Assembly: GCA_947561715.1 (NCBI GenBank)
Contig: OX387197.1
Coordinates: forward strand, 23,896,266-23,960,265
From: Ascidia mentula
Lineage: Eukaryota; Chordata; Ascidiacea; Phlebobranchia; Ascidiidae
Length of the DNA stretch: 64,000 bases
Direction: 5' to 3'
This document shows positions 43,101 through 53,100 of this stretch, piece by piece. Position numbers and translations under genes: made by a program. Positions within the stretch are counted from its first letter, which is position 1. Each line of letters starts with the position of its first letter. A model generated the notes under the pieces. It searched no databases. It was not told the origin of the DNA and saw only the letters and a program-made list of their open reading frames with translations.

Positions 43101-46100
43101 CGTGCAACGGTAAAGTGCAGAACTGTATTGCGTCCGGACCAGGAAAAGACATGTTTGAGAGCACGAAGATCATCGGTCGCAACCAGTACCTGAAAGCTAT
43201 GGTGAGCCATCATCACGCTTCCTGTTTTTATAGAAAGTAATTAAGTACACGTTGAGGCCCATTTTCCCACATAAAGCAATACATTAACATTGTTGTAGCT
43301 CTAAGAATCCACAAAATAAGTTAATTGTCATCTTTGCATTCCAACGTAAATCGTTACGTACAGGCAATCAACAAATTGATTTTGCTAATTGCTTTTACAA
43401 AATCACTTTGGACCATTAAAATTAACCAGACATGCAGACCGGACCACTGTTTCCAACTACTAGTTCTCATCAGTTCAACAGCAAAAAACGTATTGTTAGC
43501 TCCATTGCTTACATTAAACACGGTTTGCCGCAGGATCTATACAAGGACGCCGCTGTGATGGTGAAGGGCCCGGTCCAAGTAGCACACCAGTATGTGGATA
43601 TGGCCAACCAAACGGTACACGTTAACGACACTCACTCTGCGCGGACTTGTTTGCCGGCAATGGGGTTCAGTTTTGCCGCCGGAACTACGGACGGACCTGG
43701 GGCGTTTGACTTCAAACAGGGCGACAAGAGTGGCAACGCATTCTGGATGGCGGTGCGAAATTTTCTCCATTCGCCATCGGAGAAATTAAAAGACTGTCAC
43801 GCCCCCAAGCCCATACTGCTTGATACTGGAGAGGTAACAATAATGCTTAAATGCTTTCTTGACCCCATCTGACTTGTACAGGACCGGGCGCATTACTTGC
43901 AGCTATAAAACCGTGGTTTTCAAATTCCAATTCTTTGCTTATTTTGCCTGTTGGGGATGCTTGTGGCTTGAATGATTTTTTATTTCGTTCATTTATTTCC
44001 GCCCGTGTCAATCTTATCTCGAATTCACGTAGACGCAGCAATGCTTTTGCCACTTCTTGCTGTCAGTCGAGCTATATGAAAAAATAACCCTGCCGGTGAG
44101 GTTTGAACTCGCGAACATGTCCAACCAGCTAAGGCAAAAACGATCATTATCGCCTAAAACATTGCATTAACTCCGCGTCGCTTTACAGATGAAATTTCCG
44201 TACGCGTGGCAACCGGAAGTCGTGGATACTCAACTACTAAGAATTGGACAAGTTTTAATATCCGCTGTACCCGGAGAATTCACCACCATGTCTGGGAGGC
44301 GACTCAGCGACGGGGTTCTCCAGGTGAGTGCGTTTTAACGCCACTCAGTTTTGCTTTTAATTTCGGACAGCCAACTTGAAATATTCGCAAAATGTATTGT
44401 TTCCGGTTTTTCTGTATTTTAAATAAGTATTTCTCACACACTTGTACTACATCTCATTACCATATGACCAAAAACCACTTTCGCCGCAAAACGCCTAGTC
44501 ATAACCAAAGTGTATTCCCGCAGACATTTGCCGAGCAGTTTCCGGACGAGAAATTTGAATCTGTGATCGCGGGTCTCTCCAACACTTACTCCGATTACAT
44601 CGCCACCTTTGAAGAATATCACGTAAGTGAAAGTCCGCAAATGCTCCACATCTGTGTAGGGGACAAGTGACCTTCCCGTATACTGCGTACTTCCCCACAG
44701 ACAACGTTGTGACGAATTGCTTTGTCGTGCCAGTTTATGTTCTAGCGGTTGAAAGGTCTTTCCCGCTGGCACTTTATAACGAAGACCGGCATGTTGGATT
44801 GTACAAATTCCTGTCACACCACATATCGTGTTCTTTTGCCGCTTTTTACATTCTTAATGACACAATGGACATAATAACTCACAGTTTTATGTATCTTCAA
44901 AACAAATAGTAAAGCCTATGTAACTGTTAAGAAATTCATTTTCCAAACGTTTCGGTTGTAAACCACAATCATTCTCAATTGAAATGACACAAATTAGACG
45001 TGGATTATTGTGGCTGAAGTTAATACATAGACGTTCTGTAACTAAACAACTTTGTATTTGCGACTTTATAGGTTCAACGTTACGAAGGCGCATCGACCAT
45101 TTTCGGGCCCCACACTCTCCAAGCTTACATCCAACAGTACAAGCAACTTGCCGAAGCAGTTGCCACGGTAAACAAGTTTTCTACAATCCGTTACACGACC
45201 GCTTGTTTATTGTTTAAAATATTGGCTAAGCATGTATTTAAACGACTGTTGAATCTATTTGAAGTATCTGGTTTCGGTTCTTTCCGAATACTTCACCGAG
45301 TACGTGTTCTTCCAACTATTTGTCGCTTCGCTTTGTTGCTTGCTTAAACGTAAAAAGCACTCACGCTATCGCGCGAACTTGTCGGCATGAGGTCTGCTGG
45401 TTTCCATGGAAATCACCTTTTCCTAAAGCGCCCAGAACCCATGTCATGATATTGCTTCAATATTCCCCGCGTGCGAAGTAATTTTTAGTCAAAATGTGTC
45501 GATTTGATATACTCTCATGCTATATTATCACCCAATGAAATTGAGCCCAAAACTAAATAACTGATTGTTTAAAAACAGCTTCATTAACTTTTTGGCTGTT
45601 TAGGGTGATACTCTGCCACAAGACACGCATGCCAAAGAGATCCGCGACCAACTCTTGACCTTCGTGCCCCCCGTGTACTTGGACAGGGCGGGTGCTTTCG
45701 GTTCGATGGGTGACGTGTTGGTGGATGTGAAAGAAACGTACCAACCTGTGAGTAGCGTGGAAGGGGGATGTTAGTGACCTTGTGTTGTTCTTTAACAAAC
45801 CAATCTGTTTTCAGGGCGAAACTGTGTCTGTTGAATTCCAATCCGGGAATCCGAGAAATAGCCCCACGGTAAGCAGTTACGATGCCTAAAATAAATGTTT
45901 CTGAAAAGTTTATTGAGATAGCCCAAGCTTCAAGATATTGCGTCTTTTGTTGTGAAACATGCACATTAAGCTTACTTCGTGAAAGTTGTACTTGTTGAAA
46001 AATGTAATCCAAAATTGAGAGCACACATTGGGCCTGTTGATTAGTCCAGGCTGGTGAGTTCAAACCTTACCGGGAGCTTGATCTCGCCCCGACTTGTCGG

Positions 46101-46838
46101 GAAAATTGGCTGATCCAGCTTGGCTGCAATGCCGTGGCTGCGAAGCCTGTAAACCTGATGGCAAAATATAGGAGTTGAAAATTTTACTACACTGTCTATT
46201 TCGTTTATAGAATAACTGCACATACTTGACTGTCGAACGGCAAATGCCCGATCAAAGTTGGAAGGTTGTCCACACCGATTCATCTTGGGACACAAAGTAA
46301 GTTTTAGTTGGTGTTACATTTCAAGTAAACACAATTAACCAACCACATGACTTGGGCATCCATTTATCAAGGCGAAATACTTATTTGAATTCTTATGTTT
46401 GATTTTTTAAGTTATATATTTCTGGCTTCATTGGCATGTGTAGAAGTAACACAAACGTTTACAAAAAAAGCTAAACAGGACCAAGTAAATAGACATTGTG
46501 GTGCTTTCTTCGAAGGCCGCAATGAGCTGACATCATGCTGGAAACAGTCGTAATCATTTTTGGCCTAAACCCTACAGAAAAATATTTCGCAAGTTGGAAA
46601 ATTCGGCCGAAACTCAAACTTTCCTTCATTTTCAAGGTACGAATGGACACGCAAGTCCACGTGGTCCAAAATGACCGGACTCAGCGAGGTGAAGATATCC
46701 TGGGAAATGGCGCCTGACACGCCTAGCGGACTGTACCGGATTAATCACTACGGACACTACAAGTCCTGGACTGGCGTCTACCCATACAGCGGCCATTCCA
46801 AGGAATTCCAAGTGGCAAATCAGTCGGCCCCTTCCTAG
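28172..46838 (+). CDS. ASAH2: Neutral ceramidase, type II membrane form with long N-terminal tail and mucin-like stalk
   Basis: Hydrolyses ceramide to sphingosine and fatty acid at the cell surface. Exons: 28172-28574, 29062-29208, 30250-30339, 31022-31165, 31718-32038, 37165-37235, 38235-38378, 38668-38758, 39910-39995, 40550-40677, 41870-41931, 42320-42400, 42683-42820, 43074-43201, 43534-43833, 44189-44323, 44524-44622, 45072-45167, 45604-45747, 45815-45868, 46211-46296, 46637-46838. All phases agree: 1049 residues. Order: acidic cytoplasmic tail (1-155), RRRR (156-159), membrane anchor (162-182), Ser/Thr/Pro-rich stalk (184-368), catalytic domain from DKEPGYVIGVGRADITGP (369). Key sites: SGTHTHSAPAG (zinc histidines), GDVSPN with the nucleophile Ser at about 623, GFSFAAGTTDG, PGEFTTMSGRRL; C-terminal Ig-like domain with LYRINHYGH. 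The human enzyme is about 780 residues, so the tail and stalk are much extended. The start is the first ATG after an in-frame stop at 28124. Confidence 0.95.
32654..32708 (-). ncRNA. Hammerhead ribozyme motif, copy C (near-intact)
   Basis: On the minus strand: stem I AGCTGCA pairs with TGCAGCT; CTGATGA core; stem II GACCT/AGGCC with one A-C mismatch and a 3-base loop; GAAAC; stem III ACAG/CTGT; cleavage triplet GTC immediately before the 3' stem I strand. All catalytic core bases are kept. Only the stem II mismatch separates it from the consensus. It is antisense to the ceramidase transcript. Confidence 0.7.
33870..34060 (+). promoter_or_regulatory. Candidate internal TATA promoter in the ceramidase gene
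   Basis: Within the large intron: inverted CCAAT (ATTGG, 33880-33884), CRE-like TGACGTAA (33906-33913) and TATAAATA (34021-34028) in a G+C-richer setting, in the usual order and spacing for a plus-strand RNA polymerase II promoter. Transcription would start near 34050 and omit the anchor and stalk exons. No matching first exon was identified. Confidence 0.4.
34998..35350. repeat. Large near-perfect hairpin with hammerhead-like core in each arm
   Basis: The left arm (34998-35184) and right arm (35204-35350) are nearly exact reverse complements around a 19-base loop. The left arm has an extra block of about 45 bases (35088-35135). Read outward from the loop, each arm holds CTGATGA, a GGCT/AGCC stem, then GAAAC or GAAAT and a stem-III-like ACGTT/AACGT pair ending in GTA. 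In the right arm these run from 35268 to 35311 on the plus strand; in the left arm CTGATGA is at 35074-35080 on the minus strand. One extra base lies between CTGATGA and stem II. The layout resembles the inverted terminal repeats of Penelope-like retroelements, which can carry hammerheads. Confidence 0.65.
36120..36260. promoter_or_regulatory. CpG-rich promoter-like block in the ceramidase intron
   Basis: A G+C- and CpG-dense patch with a CCAAT box near 36129, a TTACGTCA near 36170 and runs of GCGCGC. It lies about 0.9 kb upstream of the first catalytic exon. Together with the TATA block at 33.9-34.06 kb it makes an internal transcription start plausible, but direction and use are unproven. 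Confidence 0.3.
36544..36596 (-). ncRNA. Complete hammerhead ribozyme motif, copy A (type I)
   Basis: On the minus strand all parts are present. Stem I has 7 perfect pairs (AGCTGCA with TGCAGCT). Then come CTGATGA, stem II with 5 perfect pairs (GACCT-TTT-AGGTC), GAAA, stem III with 4 pairs (ACAG and CTGT around a 7-base loop), and cleavage triplet GTC directly before the 3' strand of stem I. G and C close stem II as in the consensus. Stem I is open, so this is a type I hammerhead, the kind found in animal repeats. It lies antisense in the large ceramidase intron. Confidence 0.82.
36544..36650 (-). repeat. Hammerhead-bearing dispersed repeat, unit 1
   Basis: The hammerhead of copy A plus about 54 bases of 5' flank (in ribozyme sense), which closely match the flank of copy B at 41097-41150: both contain tgtgactatcagacga and end gacttccact. 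The shared unit is therefore at least 107 bases long. Confidence 0.7.
36935..36942. promoter_or_regulatory. Perfect palindromic CRE
   Basis: TGACGTCA, 222 bases upstream of the first catalytic exon of the ceramidase. It is one of eight exact copies in the window (4979, 7787, 8620, 16689, 17447, 28357, 36935, 47351), three of which lie in coding exons. Confidence 0.35.
40702..40955. repeat. Fold-back inverted repeat, about 86-bp arms
   Basis: The left arm (about 40702-40787) and the reverse complement of the right arm (about 40869-40955) share long blocks such as ttttttccaaacttga and agaaatctgtgcgaat, with scattered differences. The loop is about 80 bases. It begins 25 bases after a ceramidase splice donor. 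It looks like an aged fold-back or MITE insertion. Confidence 0.65.
41042..41150 (-). repeat. Hammerhead-bearing repeat, copy B (core mutated)
   Basis: Same unit as copy A. On the minus strand, stem I is GAGTTGCA/TGCAGCTC (8 pairs with one G-T wobble) and CTGATGA is intact. Stem II GTCCT/AGGTC has one mismatch. GAAA has become AAAA, removing the catalytic G12, and the triplet is CTA. It is predicted to be inactive. The ribozyme part is 41042-41096. Confidence 0.65.
43430..43480 (-). repeat. Degenerate hammerhead copy F (ceramidase intron)
   Basis: The minus strand keeps CTGATGA, GAAAC and ACAGTGG at the spacing of copy A, and a GGTCTGCA end. Stem II is GAACT/AGTTG with the closing pair lost (G-G), stem III is eroded and stem I no longer pairs well. 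It is recognisable by alignment with A and is predicted to be inactive. Confidence 0.55.
44078..44140 (-). repeat. tRNA-derived fragment (degenerate)
   Basis: On the minus strand a box-A-like TTAGCTGGTTGG (44121-44132) is followed by a box-B-like GAGTTCAAACC (44100-44110), with 4 of 5 possible T-stem pairs. The boxes are about 22 bases apart, too close for a tRNA, so the anticodon arm is missing. It is more likely a SINE remnant than a gene. Confidence 0.35.
46056..46085 (+). repeat. Box-B-like tRNA-derived fragment
   Basis: GAGTTCAAACCTTACCGGGAG on the plus strand closely matches the box B region of the fragment at 44078-44140. No box A is visible at a proper distance. It is probably another remnant of the same short interspersed element. 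Confidence 0.3.
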
Positions 46839-47493
46839 CGCTCGTTCGTTGCTACTGTCAACCTCGTCGTCGATCCATAAGACTTGGAATTCGGGACATC
46901 CCTTCTTACACTGCTCCGTTGCGGAGCGGGTGTAGCGCTTACTATGTTACTGTGACAAGGGGCCCTGAAGTTTATGGTGTATTCCCTATGTACGGATGAA
47001 TATTAGACTATCGCTTGTGTCGTGTAACGTTTGGCGAAATGTAGACGGTGTTGTTGCATTTCACGCTGATTGGCTTTACGCGGTTGGCTCAGTCCACTAG
47101 AAAGTTCCTATTTAATCGCAACAGTTCAAACCAACTCCGAAAAGTGAATCCAGGCTTCAAAGTCAGTACTAAACATGTGTCCCACATATCCATCCGCAGT
47201 TCCTCAGTTCAGTGCGCGAACTTGATTCGATTGTTGTCTTCAAACACCCCGACTTGCAATACATTTTCGACCCTTTCACCATGTGTATATGTAAAGGATA
47301 TTCTGCTCCATGACTTCCGCAGTTTGTTTTTTGAATTTTTCCCAAGCTTATGACGTCATTGTGTTTGTTATTACGTCGTTCGGTACTCTTTCTGCTCACA
47401 GCTAGCGCCGCTGCCTGCTAAAGTGCTAATGCGTTAGGCAATTTTTGAGGTTGTTTGTATATGCGCCCTGTCGTGATTTTTGTGCTGTATTAG

Positions 47494-47638
47494 GCGTTGC
47501 TATGACGACCGTGTCCACGGTCCGATGCCTGCGATCCCGCTGAACAAGCACGAACTGTTGCACCTGCCGCAAGTGCCATCCGCACATGGCAACGTATACC
47601 GAAATTGCGATTTCCAGTGGAATTATTTATTACCTTGT
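47494..47638 (+). other. Orphan exon candidate
   Basis: A G+C-rich 145-base block in AT-rich surroundings, bounded by an AG acceptor (tgtattag) and a consensus donor gtaagt. One frame is open throughout and reads ...CYDDRVHGPMPAIPLNKHEL..., ending ...YLLPC. I recognise no protein family. It could be an exon of an unmapped gene, or chance. Confidence 0.25.
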
Positions 47639-49796
47639 GTAAGTTGGCGTTTCCTGTTAAGCTGTTAGCGACCGGTGGTTAGTGTATATTCATAGCGTGT
47701 TGTCAAATCCTGCTTTTATATTTGTTTATTTTCGTTTGTTTTCCGTTTTTTGTGGCTGTAGTCGTTGGTTAAGCTTTAGCAAAGGAATTGTGACTCTTGT
47801 CCACCTGCGTTGAAGAATTCTGTTGAATTTCATGTTATCCTACCCATTTTTCCCAGGTACTGTTATTTCTGTTCACAAACAAGTGTCCGGTATCAGCATT
47901 CTCGACCGCAGCATTACATGTAATCATCATTAGCCTGTGTACATATGACTCTGTATTGGTTGTTTTGTTTCACTTCGCTATCTAAAGTTCCCCGCCCTCT
48001 GCTATCCAACCTCCCAATAGGACACCGCAGTCCTCTTTATCTTTCGTGCGTGGCGCAGAAACCGAGTGCTGGTCTGGACACATGACAACCCAAAATTTTT
48101 GTCAACTTTCAGCCTGTTTCAGTCTTTACTTTGGCCGTCGTCACTGTGTCTGTATGAATTGTAAATCTCTATTTCCTTCGTGGGTATTCAAGCAACCGGC
48201 AGTTGGGTGACAACCCTATGGGTGTTACCCGTGGCTGAAATTGGCTATCGAAATGTTTGGCGCCATGTTTTGCACCCGCAGAATGTCTGCCACATACACT
48301 GTTGCTTTTGCACGTATCGTGTGTAGAGATTTTTGATAATATAAACAACGCAATTGCTGCTTATTGAACATTATCGTGTGGTTTGTTCACGAGCTTTGAT
48401 TAAAACATTCCGAGTATGCGACCGTCAGATAAAGGTGACAATTTATCTGTCAATCATCCACCAAACGACTACCTGGTGTTGGAAACAACATAGCACATCA
48501 TGAATGATGGACACGTTGGTCAAGTTGTCTGTTAAAGTGTGAAGGTCGTTGTGCGAGTTAGGTTACAATTCTTTACCGCATTCCACCTCTGATTTGCAAC
48601 TGTCAATGTACAAAACATAGTTGGTCAATTGTTATTTACTAGAAACTTCGGCTTTATTCGTTGAATTAAACTTTTAGTCTGATTTGCTGAATATTAATCT
48701 TGAGTCACTTTATTCTGGTCGATAATTTTCTGTGACGAAATAGGGACAGACATACAAGCATAAACCACAAACAAGCGAATTTATTTTAGTGTCTTAAATT
48801 TTTTTTTTAATCCTTTAAGCTACATTTGGTTATTATTGCGATTGTTTATTTAAAAGTGGGGCAAATGCACTGTAATTTTTTTTGATATCACGCACAATTC
48901 GATGTTACCGCGAAATAACATTTGGTTTCTTTTCGAACCAAATATTTTTATCCACATTATTATTAACAACGACACCAAGTGGCTAAGCCTTCAGTCACGC
49001 ATCGCTTGTCAAGCACAATGGAATGTTGCTTTCTCCAGATAAACTGAGGGGTAATTTGTGTGGGTTAGGGGTGCACAGTGGGTTGGTGATGAGATGACGC
49101 TCAAACGATTCTTAAAACGAATTGCCAAGCAGGAATTTAGGGTTGTGTAACGCTGTTTCTTACTTTCCGTCCATGAGTGCAAAGTCTTTCAGTCAAAAAT
49201 TTGCTGCAATACTTATAATTGCCGTAAAGTTGTAATTTTGTTAATACAAATTTGGTAGAATAGGTTTAATTGTAGTTTTCATAACCTAATTTTTGCGCTG
49301 TAGGAATCAAATCATGTTTATTTTGCGCAAATATATAACTACGCAGACTTGCAGATGAACAATATACAAATGGCGTGGGCACGGATAAAACCATAAAGGT
49401 TACTGATTCAGGCGCCCATCTATAAACTTAGATTGTAATAACTGTTGTTTCTTTGCAGTTGTTTTTGTTGTTGGCTGTTTACAGTGCCTCTGTATTTGGG
49501 AGGTTTCCTGTGTTTCTAAGTTTAGATTTCACATAAAGTTTGCTTGAATGGCTGACGACATTGATAACAATTGTTCTGAAACTGGAAATTGCCTACGACG
49601 CCATAGCTCAAGAGGGAAAACATTATCTGTTGAAAACATACAGGTTTTAAATGTCTGTTGGGTTTCTGTTGCATGCCTGTTGTATAATAAGTTGATAGTC
49701 ATACATTTGCTGTAGGTTGTTGTCAAGTGTTGTGTGTTTCTGTGTTGCCGACTGTTCTGTGTTCATTGACTAAGCAAATTGCACTTGGAGGAGGGT

Positions 49797-49802
49797 TTTA
49801 TT
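49797..49802 (-). terminator. Candidate poly(A) signal of the GPCR gene
   Basis: AATAAA on the minus strand, 342 bases beyond the stop codon of the receptor gene. Position and strand fit; use is not shown. Confidence 0.45.
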
Positions 49803-50143
49803 GATATATGAGTATAAAAATGAAACTTTCAAGCCTAAAAAATGTACATAACACAGAGGTACAAAAAACACAAATATTTCATGTGATAAAATAGGCCAAG
49901 TCAATAAAAAAATATGAGGAACGAACGGGCCAATTAAAAACTAGTGGATTAATTTTGAAAGGTACATGAAATTATAGAAGCGATGAATCGTTTTTCAATA
50001 CCATGTACATACTCCACATACTGATCTTACACTTTGTCCAATAAACACCAACGCAAAATCCCTTTCCTGGATTTTCTGACACTTATCTGTCTGGTATTTC
50101 TCAACCGCAAACATTGTATTGAAGCAACTTTGCGTCATGCATT

Positions 50144-53100
50144 TCATCTTTTGTTGTTGCAGTTTTTGTCTTGTTGTTTGAAAATTTTGTTGCTGAGACA
50201 GTTGACGATTCGAGTGTATTCTCTCCTGTACTGGGAGTTTAGATAACCATATATGATTGGGTTGACAACTGCGTGCAACCAAGAAATGCATGCCACCACT
50301 ATCAGTGCACTTGCAGGAATTGTGAGGTCAAACAATACCTAAAATATAGAAATTTTTGTCAAAGTTCATGATTTTTTTTTAGAATAATTGTGTCACATGA
50401 GCTTGATTAAATTTTGTATTGAGCATAAATATGTAACAGTGGCGTCAAATGATGCATTTGTTTTAAGCAACTTCTAAGTAGTTATTCAATTGATATGATC
50501 TAACATCTTTAGTTAGTGGTCTATACATGATATGATTATTTGATTTGTCATAAAATTTGCTTTTTTTACCTGGAAAAGGAAAAGAAGAGCTGTCGGGAAA
50601 ATGCACAAGGCAAATGCAATGCAAATGGTTAAACTGCTGTACACCAGCTGGCGCTCACGAGCATGCTTTTTCCTCAGCATTCTGTGCCTAAAATAGAATA
50701 AAAATGCAGGGTTTTATAATATTGTCATGTCTAAACTCACCTCTATTCACGAAAAATTTATTTTGCAAAGGCTTATATGTGTTGATTGTGTGATAATGGT
50801 ACTTTTGCAAGAAGAATTTACATCTTGCGCATTGCTTGAATTATTCATGTAAATATTGATTTTGTAGTACTTAAAAGTGAGACATACTTGGTCCTGTCTA
50901 GCGGCACTTAACAAATCTGTTGTTGCCTTTTACTTGAAAATTTATCATGGCACGCAATGTTGCATAACAATGGTTAATCGATGTACATTGCAAAAATTAC
51001 CTCTGTCTTCGCTTTCTTTCCTGTCGGTTGGCTTTAGTTTTTCTTTCGTGAATTTTTCTGGCAATTGTTCCCATGCGACTTCTGGGCACATCAAGTTCGT
51101 TTTCGTTTTTGTAATGTGAACCACTGTTTGAGGACTCCCGTTTTCGTGGGTGCAACCGCACAGACCAAGAAGTGTTTGTCTTGAGCGGACTAACATCATT
51201 TTGGCTTGCTGATTTTGGTTTGTCTGTGTTGCGCTGATAAAAAGCTGAACGCACCCTCATCATTTTACCTTCACTTTCAGACATGTCATTCTCAGAGAGG
51301 TTGTTCAGTTGCAGCTGACCGTGGTTTGTGTTTTGTGAATTGGAAACGGAAAGACTAGCATTGGAAGCCTGCAGAAAGTCCAAATTGGGAAGGGTTGGTG
51401 CACTGAGGGACTTTTTGCGTCTTAGGTCTTTTATCTGCAGTCGATTTTCTCTTAGCTCCACAACTGGTGCCTCCTCTTGTTCATTGTCAGTGGCACTTGC
51501 CAGTCGCGACAAACTATTTGCCTCATCCTCAGACAAATTGTGATCGGAACTATGGCTAATAGTGCCCGTTATCTTCTCCTCATTGATGCTATCGAAGGTT
51601 GCTATTTTTTGGTTGTTTCTCAGCAATATATTCCACAGACTGTTCCGCTTTTTTGATTGTGGTTTAACTGTTGGTTTTGTTATTTCTTTGCTCTCCTCAT
51701 CCTCGGAAGCAGAAGGATAGCTGCTGTAGTCTTGATCAATTGGAGAAGGTGGCACTTTAACAGGTGAGGTTTTGTTTTCTGTTGAACGATGTGATGATTC
51801 ACTTGGCGGTGCAGTGCTACTTTTATCACCTGAAAAAAACATATTTGTTTGTATTATTGGTGTATGTAAAGTAAAAAAATGACCCCAAGATCAATATAAA
51901 ACCTTCTGCAAGGATCTTGCCATACAGGTTTTGAAAGCAATGTGTTTGGTTTGGATATTTCAAATTCAGTCTAGGGAGTTGATTTACTCACAATAAAATT
52001 ATACATAAAACTAAACACTCGGTGGTGCTATGTACCTATCACTGGCTTGAACCCTTGTCCAACTCCTTCAATTAAACTGGAGGGCTTAAATTCATCTCCT
52101 GTGTCATCGCTGGTGTTACCAGACTTCTTTGATATGGAAATGCTCACTGAAATAATTGTGTTGGTATTTTAGGTTCAAAATACTTTTTCTTGTTATAACA
52201 TTTAGGTAAAAGCTGTGCAAAAAATCAAATGTGCTAAACTTTGTGGGGTGATAGTTTAAAAGTGTTCTCACCTTTCGAAGTTGTCTTTTTAAAACTTGAT
52301 CTTCCGTGGTATTTAAGTTTCTGTTGAACTTTTTTGACTTTCTTAAAGATGGCAGTGTACGCAACAACAAGAATAATAAGTGGAACGGCTTGAAACATGA
52401 TGTTCAGTGCCAGATTGTACCACCTGTTAATACATATGTATACAGTTACAGTTTTTGAATCTGTGTTACCTTTGTAATGGTAAGTTTGTCGTTACTTACT
52501 TTACTCCCGCTGATACTGTCTCGGTTCCAATGGCACACCGAAGGGATTGTGCATCCCATTCTATTGCTCCACCTTCAATCATATGAAAAATATTGTTTGT
52601 TTACATTTAAAGTGTGCAGGCAATTACTCTACGATGTTATTTCTTAAGTCACTCACATACTGCTATTGATTACTCGTTTTTTTTAGTTTTTCTTTGTATT
52701 GTAAGATAAGCCAAATTCATAACATCAAATTATGTACTCTGCATTCAATCTGAACAGCTATTGATAGTTGTTTGGTGAAAATATGCGATTATACTTGTGT
52801 AAATAAAGGTAGACCCTGCTCAATGGAGAGATGTTTGACTCGAGATAAAATTGCAGAGATAAGTATCTTGTAAAGGGAGAACTTACCTATAACCACAGGC
52901 AGGTATAGGAGTGGAGCAGTGAGCCATATACTGGCAATGCATATTGCGAGCCTTCGACCACTAAAGAGGCGCTGGTATCTGTTGTGAAAACAAACAATCG
53001 GGCTTATTTAGTGTATGTATCCTGTTTAAAGGGGACATGCAAATTTTATTCAAGTGCTTTTAGTCAGTAAATTTGTTGCTTTATTTCAGTTACAACAGGG

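Larger units (their letters stand above)
46839..50143. other. Intergenic: ceramidase 3' region and GPCR 3' region
   Basis: Mostly AT-rich without recognisable genes. Early parts are the likely ceramidase 3' UTR; an ATTAAA at 48399-48404 is a possible poly(A) signal. A perfect CRE lies at 47351-47358, and an orphan exon candidate at 47494-47638. Confidence 0.4.
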
